Below, piece by piece: positions 1 to 8,388 of a stretch of 64,000 nucleotides of DNA. The stretch is taken from contig JBFXDS010000002.1 of the NCBI GenBank assembly GCA_050180895.1, forward strand, positions 372,001 to 436,000, in the 5' to 3' direction. How positions within the stretch are numbered: position 1 is the first letter of the stretch; each line of letters opens with the position of its first letter. The notes under the pieces were generated by a model, which did not search any database, was not told the DNA's origin, and saw only the letters and a program-made list of their open reading frames with translations. The stretch comes from JBGPEQ01 sp050180895 (lineage in GTDB: Bacteria > Pseudomonadota > Alphaproteobacteria > Dongiales > Dongiaceae). A program made the position numbers and the translations under genes.

Positions 1-68
1 GGTAACATTGCAATTCAGCGCTGGGCCGGTATAGTCCGCCCCCGCAAAATGACCGATGGGAGACCTGG

Positions 69-482
69 ATGCTTATTTCGCCCGCATATGCACAGTCGGC
101 CGGCGCCCCCGCGGGCGGTCCTTTCGATCTCTTCTCGTTTCTGCCCATCATCGCCATATTCGTCGTCTTCTACTTTCTGCTCATCCGGCCCCAGCAGAAG
201 AAGGCGAAGGAACACAAGGCCATGATCTCCAGCGTCCGGCGCGGCGACCGCGTCGTCACCGGCGGCGGCATTCTCGGCACGGTGACCAAGGTGCGTAACG
301 GCGAGGTGGACGTCGAGGTGTCCGAGGGCGTGCGCATCAGGGTGCTGCAGTCGACGATCGCGGACATTCAATCGCGGACCACGCCGGCGGCGGCGCGCGA
401 CGATAAGCAGTCGGACGACGACGAGGAGGAGGACGAGCAGGAATCCGAGGCGGCGGAGCGGCGCGAATCGCGGAAGTCCTGA
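69..482 (+). CDS. yajC: Preprotein translocase subunit YajC
   Basis: YajC is the small inner-membrane partner of SecDF in the Sec translocon. The 137-residue product has a short periplasmic N-terminus, one strong membrane segment at about residues 22-41 ending in the typical LLIRPQQKK, then the cytoplasmic YajC domain (GDRVVTGGGILGTV). The tail from about residue 108 is an acidic low-complexity run of Asp and Glu, longer than in most YajC proteins. A GGGAGA ribosome site sits just before the ATG. The gene lies 39 bases upstream of secD in the classic yajC-secD-secF order, so identification is secure. Nothing else is readable in the 68 bases upstream. Confidence 0.95.
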   Translation: MLISPAYAQSAGAPAGGPFDLFSFLPIIAIFVVFYFLLIRPQQKKAKEHKAMISSVRRGDRVVTGGGILGTVTKVRNGEVDVEVSEGVRIRVLQSTIADIQSRTTPAAARDDKQSDDDEEEDEQESEAAERRESRKS

Positions 483-521
483 CGGCTCATCCCGCGCCGG
501 TAACGAAACGCGCATCGTCAC

Positions 522-2087
522 ATGGTTCATTTCGCAAAGTGGAAGACGTGGCTGACGCTGGCGATCCTGCTGGCCGGCATCATCTTCGCCGCGCCCAACC
601 TCCTGACCCAGGAGCAGGCCGAATCGCTGCCGCCGTGGCTCCCGCACAATCAGATCAGCCTCGGACTCGACCTGCGCGGCGGATCTCACCTGCTGTTCGA
701 GGTCGACGTCGCCGCCGTGGTCCGCGAACGCTTGGAATCGGCCAAGGATACGCTCCGCGACGTGCTGCGAAGGAACGATATCGGCTACACCGGATTGGCC
801 GTCAGCAATGGCATCGTCATCGCCCAGCTCGCCGACCCGGCGGCACGCGACAACGCGCTGTCGCTCTTGCGGGAGAGCGCCGGTGGAATTACGTGGGACA
901 TCGATCAGTCCGGCAAGGTCCAGGGGCAGTTTGCCGAGCAAGATCTCCGACAGCTGCAGAGCCAGGTCGTCGAGCAGTCGATCGAGATCATCCGCCAGCG
1001 CATCGACGAGTCCGGCGTCAAGGAGCCGACGATCGTGCGGCAGGGCGAGGACCGCATCATCGTGCAGTTACCCGGCGTCGGCGATCCTGAGCGCCTGGAG
1101 CAACTCATCGGCAAGACGGCCAAGCTGACGTTCCAGTTCGTCAGCTCGACGGTCGCGAGTCCGGTCCCCGATAAACCCGCAAGCGTATCGCAGGGTACGG
1201 TGGCGTTGCCGTCGGACGACGGCGGCTACGAGATCGTGGAGACGCGCGTTATTCTGGGCGGCGAGAACCTGGTCGACGCCAGTTCCGGCCGTCATCCGAC
1301 GACCGGCGAGCCGGTCGTCAATTTCGAGTTCGATTCAACCGGCGCGCGGAAATTCGGCCGGGCCACGGCCGACAACGTCGGTCGGCGATTTGCGATTGTC
1401 CTCGATGGTCGCGTGATCAGCGCGCCCGTCATCGACGAACCCATCCCCGGAGGCAAAGGCTATATCAGGGGGCGGTTTACCGCCGAAACCGCGCACGATC
1501 TTGCGGTCCTGCTGCGCGCCGGCGCCTTGCCCGCACCCCTGAAGACCGAGGAAAAACGCACCGTCGGAGCCGAATTGGGCGCGGATTCGATCGCCGCCGG
1601 CAAGATGGCGAGCATCATGGGGCTGGTCCTGATCTGCGTCGCGTTGGTGGCCGTGTACGGGCTCTTCGGGATCTTTGCCAACGTCGCCCTGGTCTTCAAT
1701 TTCGTTCTCTTGATCGCAGCGATGTCCTTGCTCCAGGCGACGCTGACCTTGCCGGGCATTGCCGGCATGGTGCTGACCCTCGGCATGGCCGTCGATGCCA
1801 ACGTGCTGATCCACGAGCGCATCCGCGAGGAGATCCGCAACGGTCGCGGGCCAGTGATGGCCATCGATGCCGGCTACAGGTCCGCCTCGGGGACGATCAT
1901 GGATTCGAACCTGACCGTGATCATCTCCTCGGCGTTTCTCTACCTGTTCGGATCGGGCACGGTGAAGGGCTTTGCCATCACCCTGATTCTCGGGACGATC
2001 ATCTCCATGTTCACGGCGGTCGTGGTTGCGCGCCTGTGCACGGTGGTCTGGCTGCGCTGGACCCGGCCGCAAGTCCTGCCCATCTGA
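522..2087 (+). CDS. secD: Protein translocase subunit SecD
   Basis: SecD forms with SecF the RND-type membrane complex that uses proton flow to help pull proteins across the inner membrane. The 521-residue protein has an N-terminal membrane helix (about residues 8-25), the conserved LGLDLRGG motif at about residues 47-54, a large periplasmic domain, and a C-terminal block of five membrane helices (about residues 365-515) with the GMAVDANVLIHERIREE motif characteristic of the family. The length is normal for alphaproteobacteria. The ribosome site before the ATG is weak, and the gene is probably translated from the yajC transcript. Confidence 0.96.
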   Translation: MVHFAKWKTWLTLAILLAGIIFAAPNLLTQEQAESLPPWLPHNQISLGLDLRGGSHLLFEVDVAAVVRERLESAKDTLRDVLRRNDIGYTGLAVSNGIVIAQLADPAARDNALSLLRESAGGITWDIDQSGKVQGQFAEQDLRQLQSQVVEQSIEIIRQRIDESGVKEPTIVRQGEDRIIVQLPGVGDPERLEQLIGKTAKLTFQFVSSTVASPVPDKPASVSQGTVALPSDDGGYEIVETRVILGGENLVDASSGRHPTTGEPVVNFEFDSTGARKFGRATADNVGRRFAIVLDGRVISAPVIDEPIPGGKGYIRGRFTAETAHDLAVLLRAGALPAPLKTEEKRTVGAELGADSIAAGKMASIMGLVLICVALVAVYGLFGIFANVALVFNFVLLIAAMSLLQATLTLPGIAGMVLTLGMAVDANVLIHERIREEIRNGRGPVMAIDAGYRSASGTIMDSNLTVIISSAFLYLFGSGTVKGFAITLILGTIISMFTAVVVARLCTVVWLRWTRPQVLPI

Positions 2088-2096
2088 GAGGTGGCC

Positions 2097-3137
2097 ATGT
2101 TCCATGGGCTGCATGTCATACCGCCGGAGACGCGCATTGACTTCATGCGCTACCACGGTATCGGCTTTGTCTTCTCGTCGATCCTGCTGATCGCCGCCAT
2201 CATCCTGATCCCTCTGAAAGGTCTCAATTTCGGCGTCGATTTTGCCGGTGGAATCCTCATCGAGGCGAGCGCGTCGGAGCCGGTCGATATTGCGAACGTC
2301 CGCGCGCAGCTGTCCGACCTCGGCTTGGGCGAGGTTGCGCTGCAGGGATTCGGCGAGCCCAACAAGATCGCCATCAGGCTGCAGCACCAGGAGTATGGCG
2401 AGCAGGATCGTCTGGCGGCGATCGAACGGCTGAGGCAGGAGCGCCGGGATGTTCCCGCCGATGAGTTGGAGCGTTTGTCCTACGGCAGGGCAGATCAGGA
2501 GGCGCAGCAACGCGCCATCGAGGTCGTCAGATCCACGCTCGGCCCCGAGTACAAATTCGATCGCACCGAATTCGTCGGCCCCAAGGTCGGACGGGAGCTC
2601 ATCGAGAAGGGGATCCTGGCCACCGTCCTCGCCTTGCTCGGGATCATGGCCTATGTCTGGTTTCGCTACGAATGGCAGTTCGGCGTCAACTGCATCATCG
2701 CCATGTTCTACGACTGCATCACGGTGGTCGGTTTGTTTTCCCTGTTCGGCTGGCAGTTCGACCTCAACGTGCTCGCCGCGATTCTGACCATCGCCGGCTT
2801 TTCCGTGAACGACAAGGTGGTTGTCTACGACCGGATCCGAGAGGAACTGCGGCGCTACAAGAAGATGCCGCTGGCCGAACTGTTGAATATGTCCATCAAC
2901 CGCACGCTGTCGCGCACGATCATGACCAGCGGCCTGGCCTTTCTTTCGGTCGTGGCCATTCTCCTGTTCGGCGGCGATGTCCTGCGCGGCTTCGCCATCG
3001 CCATGACATGGGGGATCGTCAAGGCCACCTATTCGACGATCTGCGTGGCGACGCCGATGCTGATCTACATGAACCTGCGGCGCGAGAAGGTCGGCTCCTA
3101 CAAGCCGGACGCCGAGAAGGCGGCCAGTCGGCCATAG
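2097..3137 (+). CDS. secF: Protein translocase subunit SecF
   Basis: SecF is the partner of SecD in the SecDF-YajC complex. The product (346 residues) shows an N-terminal helix, the FGVDFAGG motif, a periplasmic loop, and a five-helix C-terminal block with the SVNDKVVVYDRIREE motif. I chose the ATG at 2097 because GAGAGGTGG lies directly upstream; a GTG at 2091 in the same frame would add two residues but overlaps that ribosome site. The gap to secD is only 9 bases, so the two genes are co-transcribed. Confidence 0.95.
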   Translation: MFHGLHVIPPETRIDFMRYHGIGFVFSSILLIAAIILIPLKGLNFGVDFAGGILIEASASEPVDIANVRAQLSDLGLGEVALQGFGEPNKIAIRLQHQEYGEQDRLAAIERLRQERRDVPADELERLSYGRADQEAQQRAIEVVRSTLGPEYKFDRTEFVGPKVGRELIEKGILATVLALLGIMAYVWFRYEWQFGVNCIIAMFYDCITVVGLFSLFGWQFDLNVLAAILTIAGFSVNDKVVVYDRIREELRRYKKMPLAELLNMSINRTLSRTIMTSGLAFLSVVAILLFGGDVLRGFAIAMTWGIVKATYSTICVATPMLIYMNLRREKVGSYKPDAEKAASRP

Positions 3138-3141
3138 TCCG

Positions 3142-3525
3142 ATGGACCTGACTCCGCTCATTCCCGCCGGCCGGCAGATCGTCGAGTCCTACGGCGGTGG
3201 GCGGTTCCGGGTGAGCGGGCGCGTGTTCGACGGATCGGTCCTCGTCTTCGGCGACCGGACGGTGGCGTGGCCCGTGCGCGAGGCGGTCGCGGCGACGGCG
3301 GAGAGCCTCGCAGAGGTGTCCGCCGCCGGCCAGGCCGGCACCGTCGATCTCCTGCTCATCGGCTGCGGGCGCCGCACGGCGCCTATCCCGGATGCGCTGC
3401 GGCGATCGCTGCGCGACTCCGGCGTCGTCACGGAGGTGATGGATACCGGGGCGGCCTGCCGGACCTACAACGTCCTGGCCGCCGAGGGCCGCCGCGTCGC
3501 GGCGGCCCTGATCGCGGTCGCCTGA
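3142..3525 (+). CDS. Mth938-like domain protein (NDUFAF3 family)
   Basis: This 127-residue protein belongs to the Mth938/DUF498 family, whose mitochondrial member NDUFAF3 is an assembly factor of respiratory complex I. The family pattern is visible: an opening IVESYGGGRFRVSG, a central LLLIGCGRRTAPIP strand-loop, and a closing GAACRTYNVLAAEGRRVAAALI. There is no signal peptide or membrane helix. It starts 4 bases after the secF stop, so it is part of the sec operon. Linkage of this family to secDF in alphaproteobacteria is known and was used to argue for a role near membrane-protein insertion. The bacterial function itself remains inferred. Confidence 0.85.
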   Translation: MDLTPLIPAGRQIVESYGGGRFRVSGRVFDGSVLVFGDRTVAWPVREAVAATAESLAEVSAAGQAGTVDLLLIGCGRRTAPIPDALRRSLRDSGVVTEVMDTGAACRTYNVLAAEGRRVAAALIAVA

Positions 3526-3529
3526 CCGC

Positions 3530-4114
3530 CTACCAGTCCCAGGTGGACGCGATGTTCTGCTGGGCGACCATGCAGTAGAGCATCGGTATCGACAGCATGG
3601 TGTTGAGGCGCGAGAAGACCATGGCCGTCCGCGCCGCCTTCTTCTTCGCGTCGGCATCGGCGTCGACGATGCCGAGGGCCTTCTTCTGGTTCGGCCAGAT
3701 GACGAACCAGACATTGTAGGCCATGATCAGGCCGAGGATCATGCCGATCGAGATCGTCACCGATTCCCACGAACGGTTGAACAGCATGATGATGATGCCG
3801 AACAAAACCGTGGAGGCCGCCGCCCAGCGGAAGAAGAACAGGGCGGTCGGCGCGATCACCTTGCCGATCGCCGGCTTCTGCTCGTCGGGAATCTTCGGCA
3901 TCGACGGGATCTGGACGAAATTGAAGTAGTAGAGCAGTCCGATCCACAGCACGCCGGAAATCACGTGGAGGAAGCGGAACAGGAACTGCCAGAAGCCGGT
4001 CGCCGAGAAATCGCCGAGCCATGCCCAATGGCCGACGATCAGGAAGACGATCAGCGTCAATACGGCGCCGATTCCCAGCACCGCATGAAGGTTTTCCCAT
4101 GGTAGTTTCTGCAT
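3530..4114 (-). CDS. PuuD-type urate hydroxylase membrane domain protein
   Basis: A 194-residue integral membrane protein with about five helices (roughly residues 12-30, 45-65, 85-107, 118-140 and 165-185). It resembles the membrane part of PuuD urate hydroxylase-like proteins: FLHVISGVLWIGLLYYFNFVQIP and the NVWFVIWPNQKKALG loop are family hallmarks. The C-terminal cytochrome c domain of true PuuD is missing (no CxxCH), so urate oxidation cannot be claimed. Start: ATG at 4114 with GGAGGT six bases upstream; the GTG at 4120 would sit inside that ribosome site. It is convergent with the Mth938-like gene, 4 bases away, and interrupts the sec/assembly-factor run on the other strand. Confidence 0.75.
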   Translation of the reverse strand: MQKLPWENLHAVLGIGAVLTLIVFLIVGHWAWLGDFSATGFWQFLFRFLHVISGVLWIGLLYYFNFVQIPSMPKIPDEQKPAIGKVIAPTALFFFRWAAASTVLFGIIIMLFNRSWESVTISIGMILGLIMAYNVWFVIWPNQKKALGIVDADADAKKKAARTAMVFSRLNTMLSIPMLYCMVAQQNIASTWDW

Positions 4115-4233
4115 TGTCACACCTCCGCTAGCCGCGAGTCGCGAATCGTTGTTATTCCAAGGCGGCGCGAGAATATCATGATCCCCGACCGTTGCAACGT
4201 GGGTCGGCTGGCGCGTTCCGGCGGGATGCCTTG

Positions 4234-5094
4234 ATGCCGGCCGAGGCCACGGAGCCGGCGGCCGGCTACTGCCTGGAGCAGGTGCGCCGCTTCGACCGCG
4301 ACCGCTACCTGACGGCGCTGTTCGCGCCGGCCGATCGCCGGGATGACCTGCTCGCGCTCTATGCCTTCAGCCTCGAGGTGGCGCGGATCCGCGAGCTGAT
4401 CCGCGAGCCGATGATGGGCCGCATCCGCCTGCAATGGTGGCGCGACGCCGTCGCCGAGATCTACGCCGGCAACGAGCGCCGGCACCAGGTGGTGCAGCCG
4501 CTCGCCACGGCCGTTCGGCGCCATGGCCTCGCCCGCGCGCCGCTCGACCGCCTGATCGACGCCCGCGAGGCCGACATGGAGGAGACGTCGCCGGCGGATC
4601 TTCCGGCATTGATCGCCTATGCCGACGCGACCGCCGCCGGCCTCGGCCTCCTTGCCCTGCGGGTGCTGGACGGCGAGGAGAAAAGTCCGGCTGCCGACGT
4701 CGTGCGGGCGGTCTGGCTGGCCGCCGCGCTGACGGGACTCCTGCGCGCCATTCCCTTCCAGGCACGCCGGCGCCGCATCCAGTTGCCGCAGACCCTGATG
4801 GCCGCGCACGGGGTGGCCGCCCGCGACCTGCTCGAACTGCGGCACCCTCCGGCGCTGCCGGCGGCGGTGCGTGTGATCGCCCAGGAGGCCCGCCGTCGGC
4901 TCGACTCGGCTCGGCCGGCGGCGACCGCCCTGCCGCGTCGTCTCATGCCCGCGCTTCTGCCGGGAACCCTGACGGCCCTGTATCTGCGCCGGCTCGAGCG
5001 CTCCGGCTACGACGTCTTCGCCCCCGCGGTGCAGCAGGCGCCGCCGGCGCGCGTCTGGCGCTTGCTTCTGGCCAGCCTGCGCGGCCGCTTCTGA
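4234..5094 (+). CDS. Squalene/phytoene synthase family protein (NDUFAF6-like)
   Basis: A 286-residue member of the trans-isoprenyl diphosphate synthase fold. RFDRDRYLTALFAPADRRDDLLALYAFSLEVARI and GRIRLQWWRD match the family, but the first Asp-rich motif of true phytoene synthases (DxxxD for metal-diphosphate binding) is degenerate here. That is typical of the NDUFAF6-like branch, whose mitochondrial member is a complex I assembly factor rather than a carotenoid enzyme. I chose ATG 4234; an in-frame TTG at 4192 would add 14 unconvincing residues. The gene lies just downstream of the NDUFAF3-like gene with one opposing gene between, and meets trmFO with no gap. Confidence 0.75.
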   Translation: MPAEATEPAAGYCLEQVRRFDRDRYLTALFAPADRRDDLLALYAFSLEVARIRELIREPMMGRIRLQWWRDAVAEIYAGNERRHQVVQPLATAVRRHGLARAPLDRLIDAREADMEETSPADLPALIAYADATAAGLGLLALRVLDGEEKSPAADVVRAVWLAAALTGLLRAIPFQARRRRIQLPQTLMAAHGVAARDLLELRHPPALPAAVRVIAQEARRRLDSARPAATALPRRLMPALLPGTLTALYLRRLERSGYDVFAPAVQQAPPARVWRLLLASLRGRF

Positions 5095-6468
5095 CTACGC
5101 CGCCGCCGCTTGCGCCGCCCGCAGCCAGGCGCCGAACGCCTCGCGCGCGCGGGCGGAGAGCGCCGGCTTGCGGCCGAGATGGCCGCGGCGGTAGCGCTCC
5201 TCGTCCGGCAGGTTGGGGAACAGTCCGAAGTTGACGTTCATCGGCTGGAAGCCCCGGCTGTCCGCGCCGCCGGTGATGTGGTTCGCCAGCGCGCCGAGGG
5301 CCGTCGTCGCCGGCGGCGCCTCGAGCGCCAGCCCCAGCCGGTCGGCGGCGGCGAAGCGGCCGGCCAGGAGTCCGATCGCCGCGCTCTCGACATAGCCCTC
5401 GACGCCCGTGATCTGTCCGGCGAAGCGCAGCCGCGGCAGCGCCTTGAGCCGCAGCTGCCGGTCGAGCAGCCGCGGGCTGTTGATGAAGGTGTTCCGATGC
5501 ACGCCGCCGAGGCGCGCGAACTCCGCCTTCTCCAGGCCCGGGATCGTCCGGAAGATGCGGACCTGCTCGCCATGCCGGAGCTTGGTCTGGAAGCCGACCA
5601 TGTTGAACAGCGTGCCCAGCGCGTTGTCCTGGCGCAGCTGCACCACCGCATAGGGCCGCCGGCCCTCATGCGGATCGACGAGTCCGACCGGCTTCATCGG
5701 CCCGAAGCGCAGAGTGTTCGGCCCGCGCGCCGCCATCACCTCGATGGGCAGGCAGCTCTCGAAATAGGGCGTGTCCTTCTCCCAGTCCTTGAAGTCCGCC
5801 GTCTCGCCCGCCAGCAGCGCCTCGACGAAGGCGAGATAGGGCGCCTTGTCGAGCGGGCAGTTGATGTAGTCGGCGCCGTCGCCGGCCGGGCCCGCCTTGT
5901 CGTAGCGCGACTGGAACCAGGCGCGCGTGAAGTCGATGCTCTCGCGGTGGACGATCGGCGCGATGGCGTCGAAGAACGCCAGCGCGTCGGCGCCCGTGAG
6001 GTCGCGGATCGCCGCCGCCAGGGCGGGCGAGGTGAGGGGACCCGTCGCGACGATCGCCTGGTCCCACTCCGCGGGCGGCAGGCCCGCCACCTCCTCGCGC
6101 CGGATCGACACCAGCGGGTGGGCGGCGAGCCGCGCCGTGACGGTTTCCGCGAAGCCCTCGCGGTCGACCGCCAGCGCGCCGCCGGCCGGCAGCTTGTGGG
6201 CGTCGGCCGCGGCCATGATCAGCGAGCCGCAGCGCCGCATCTCCTCGTGCAGCAGGCCGACCGCGTTGTTGACCGCGTCGTCGGAGCGGAAGGAGTTGGA
6301 GCAGACCAGCTCGGCCAGCCGGTCGGTCTTGTGTGCGTCTGTGCCTCGGATCGCGCGCATCTCGTGCAGCACCACCGGCACGCCCGCCTGCGCCAGTTGC
6401 CAGGCGGCCTCGCTGCCGGCCAGGCCGCCGCCGACGATGTGCACAGGCAGGGGGCGATTGCCGTTCAT
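5095..6468 (-). CDS. trmFO: Methylenetetrahydrofolate-tRNA-(uracil-54-C5)-methyltransferase TrmFO
   Basis: TrmFO makes ribothymidine at position 54 of tRNA using methylene-THF as carbon donor and FADH2 as reductant. The 457-residue protein starts with the FAD-binding Rossmann signature VHIVGGGLAGSEAAW, followed by HEMRAIRGTDAHKTD and ELVCSNSFRSDD, which are diagnostic of TrmFO against the related GidA. The C-terminal half has the TPPMGALxxHITG-like region as TTALGALANHITGG and FQPMNVNFGLFP. Length and motifs are complete. It is a single-gene unit, convergent with the squalene/phytoene synthase-like gene. Confidence 0.95.
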   Translation of the reverse strand: MNGNRPLPVHIVGGGLAGSEAAWQLAQAGVPVVLHEMRAIRGTDAHKTDRLAELVCSNSFRSDDAVNNAVGLLHEEMRRCGSLIMAAADAHKLPAGGALAVDREGFAETVTARLAAHPLVSIRREEVAGLPPAEWDQAIVATGPLTSPALAAAIRDLTGADALAFFDAIAPIVHRESIDFTRAWFQSRYDKAGPAGDGADYINCPLDKAPYLAFVEALLAGETADFKDWEKDTPYFESCLPIEVMAARGPNTLRFGPMKPVGLVDPHEGRRPYAVVQLRQDNALGTLFNMVGFQTKLRHGEQVRIFRTIPGLEKAEFARLGGVHRNTFINSPRLLDRQLRLKALPRLRFAGQITGVEGYVESAAIGLLAGRFAAADRLGLALEAPPATTALGALANHITGGADSRGFQPMNVNFGLFPNLPDEERYRRGHLGRKPALSARAREAFGAWLRAAQAAAA

Positions 6469-6531
6469 CGCCCGGACAGATAGCGTCGCCGGACGGACAC
6501 ATCAACCGCCTCGGAAGGGGACGACCGCAGC

Positions 6532-6921
6532 ATGCTCAACTATCTGAACCCGGCCACCGTCGCGAAGCCGTTCAGCCGCTACAGCCAGGCCGTCGCGGTG
6601 CCGGCCGGCTGTCGCTGGCTCTACGTCTCCGGGCAGGTCGGCGCCACGCCCGACGGCACGATCCTCGCCGGTTTCGAGGCCCAGGCCGCGCAGTGCTGGG
6701 CCAACATCGCCACCATCCTCGCGGCCGACGGCATGGGCGTCGCGGACCTGGTCAAGGTCGATATCTTCGTCACCGCCGCGGAGCATGTCGCCGCCTCGCG
6801 CCGCATCCGCGACGCGGCTCTTGGCGGGGCGCAGCCGGCCTCGACCTTCCTGGTGGTCGCGGCGCTGGCCCATCCCGACCTGCTGGTCGAGATCGAGGCG
6901 GTGGCGGCCAGGCCCGTCTAG
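6532..6921 (+). CDS. RidA family protein (YjgF/YER057c/UK114)
   Basis: A 129-residue protein of the Rid superfamily, whose best-known members deaminate reactive enamine/imine intermediates from PLP enzymes. The core pattern is there: FSRYSQAVAVPAGCRWLYVSGQ, a QAAQCWANI helix and LVKVDIFVT. The Arg that binds the substrate carboxylate in archetypal RidA (usually in an R-A/S context near residue 105) is not clearly present; the equivalent stretch reads GGAQPASTFLVV. It may therefore belong to a subgroup without known activity. The last four bases overlap the convergent carboxypeptidase gene. Confidence 0.8.
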   Translation: MLNYLNPATVAKPFSRYSQAVAVPAGCRWLYVSGQVGATPDGTILAGFEAQAAQCWANIATILAADGMGVADLVKVDIFVTAAEHVAASRRIRDAALGGAQPASTFLVVAALAHPDLLVEIEAVAARPV

Positions 6922-8138
6922 CGCCAGACCGCCCGCGGGTTCTTCAGCACCTGCGGGCTGAGGGCGAGGCAATAGGCGCCGACGCTCCACAGATATTTGC
7001 AGGCCCGGCCAGCCTGTTCCTTGCTCAGGCCGGCGAGCAGGGCCGTGTAGCGCCGCGCCCCCTCCCACTGCTTCGGCACCACCACGGCGCGGCCCGAGGA
7101 GACGACCGGCTGGAGCCTCTTGCGGGCGTTGCTCAGCATCTTCTGGGCTTGCGCCTTGCTGGTGGAGGCGCCGAAGACGAGCGCCCAGCCGCTGCCGATG
7201 ATGCCCGCCTCGGTCGCGGTCGGGCTCACGCCATAGGCGCACTCCGCCGCCGACAGCTGGTTCGGCGCCGTCGCGCCGTCCTCGCCGTCGAGGCGACCGA
7301 GGTCCGCGAGCTGCACCATTGCCCCGTTCGGGGCCGTGTCCATGGCGAAGCCGGCGTCGAGCAGTCGGCCCATCTCCGTGTGGCGCTCGAAGTTGGTGTG
7401 GCTGCCGAGCAGCACGCCGATCAGCCGCCGGTCGTCGCGCTGCGCCGAGGCGATGAGGTTGTAGCCCGAGCCGCAGGTGAAGCCGGTCTTGATGCCGTCG
7501 GCGCCCGCATAGCGCGACAGGATGCCGTTGATGGTGCCGAAGGTATGGCCGCCATAGCTGAAGCTGGTGGTCGAGAAGAAGTGATAATACTGCGGGAAGT
7601 TGCGCAGCAGCGCCATCGCCAGCACGGCCATGTCGCGCGCGGTCGTGACCTGCTCCGCATCGGGCAGGCCGCTGGCATTGCGGAACTGCGTCCGCACCAT
7701 GCCGAGCGCCGCGGCCTTCGCCGTCATCAGCTCGGCGAATTTCGCTTCGCTGCCGCCGAGGCGCTCGGCCAGCACGACCGCGGCGTCGTTGGCCGATTGC
7801 AGGATGACCGCCAGGATCGTCTCCTCCACGGTGATCGTCTCGCCCTTGCCGAGCCCGAGTTCCGTCGCCGGCTGCGCCGCCGCATGCTCGGAGACGGTCA
7901 GCGCTTCGTCGAGCCTGAGCGTTCCGGCCTCGATGGCCTCGAATGCCAGATAGACCGTCATCACCTTGGTGAGGGAGGCCGGGTACCAGCGCGCCGTGGC
8001 CGCATGCGACTCCAGCACGGCCCCGCTCTCGGCATCGACGACGATGGCCGCGTAGTCGGCCGCCGCCAGCCCCGGACGGGGCCCGCCAAGGCAGGCCAGA
8101 GCAACCAGAAGCAAGACCGATCCGAGCCGCTTGCGCAT
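6918..8138 (-). CDS. D-alanyl-D-alanine carboxypeptidase with SPOR-like tail
   Basis: A secreted low-molecular-mass penicillin-binding protein (406 residues) that trims peptidoglycan stem peptides. The three active-site motifs of the S11 peptidase family are present: SLTK (Ser55, Lys58), SAN (Ser115, Asn117) and KTG (Lys217-Gly219). A signal peptide MRKRLGSVLLLVALACLGG ends near LAA (residues 24-26), which decided the start at 8138; an upstream in-frame extension would bury the signal. The C-terminal 80 residues (WALVFGASTSKAQAQKMLS onward) look like a SPOR domain, which would bind denuded glycan at the septum. It is a single gene, divergent from the DddP-like gene. Confidence 0.88.
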   Translation of the reverse strand: MRKRLGSVLLLVALACLGGPRPGLAAADYAAIVVDAESGAVLESHAATARWYPASLTKVMTVYLAFEAIEAGTLRLDEALTVSEHAAAQPATELGLGKGETITVEETILAVILQSANDAAVVLAERLGGSEAKFAELMTAKAAALGMVRTQFRNASGLPDAEQVTTARDMAVLAMALLRNFPQYYHFFSTTSFSYGGHTFGTINGILSRYAGADGIKTGFTCGSGYNLIASAQRDDRRLIGVLLGSHTNFERHTEMGRLLDAGFAMDTAPNGAMVQLADLGRLDGEDGATAPNQLSAAECAYGVSPTATEAGIIGSGWALVFGASTSKAQAQKMLSNARKRLQPVVSSGRAVVVPKQWEGARRYTALLAGLSKEQAGRACKYLWSVGAYCLALSPQVLKNPRAVWR

Positions 8139-8388
8139 GTCCGAGGCGATCACCCGCGACGCGAAGAACTGCCTTCGATGGCGGCCTTGATAGTTCATTC
8201 GGGTTGCCGATTCGTCAACACGATCATGCACCGGCGGCATGGCAAGCCCGTGCGCTGGCTCACGATTTTCCGAGTTTCGCGCGGTCCGATCGCCAGCCGC
8301 CGGACGCCGTCGCTTGACAGCCGCCGCGGCAAGGGATTGGCTCGCGACCGAGGGCCGCGCACGGCCGCAGGGCAGGGGGAAACAGCGA

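Noticed and set aside
4234..5094. Carotenoid or hopanoid biosynthesis gene
   Set aside because: No crt or hpn genes are near, the Asp-rich motif is degenerate, and the linkage to an NDUFAF3-like gene supports an assembly-factor role.
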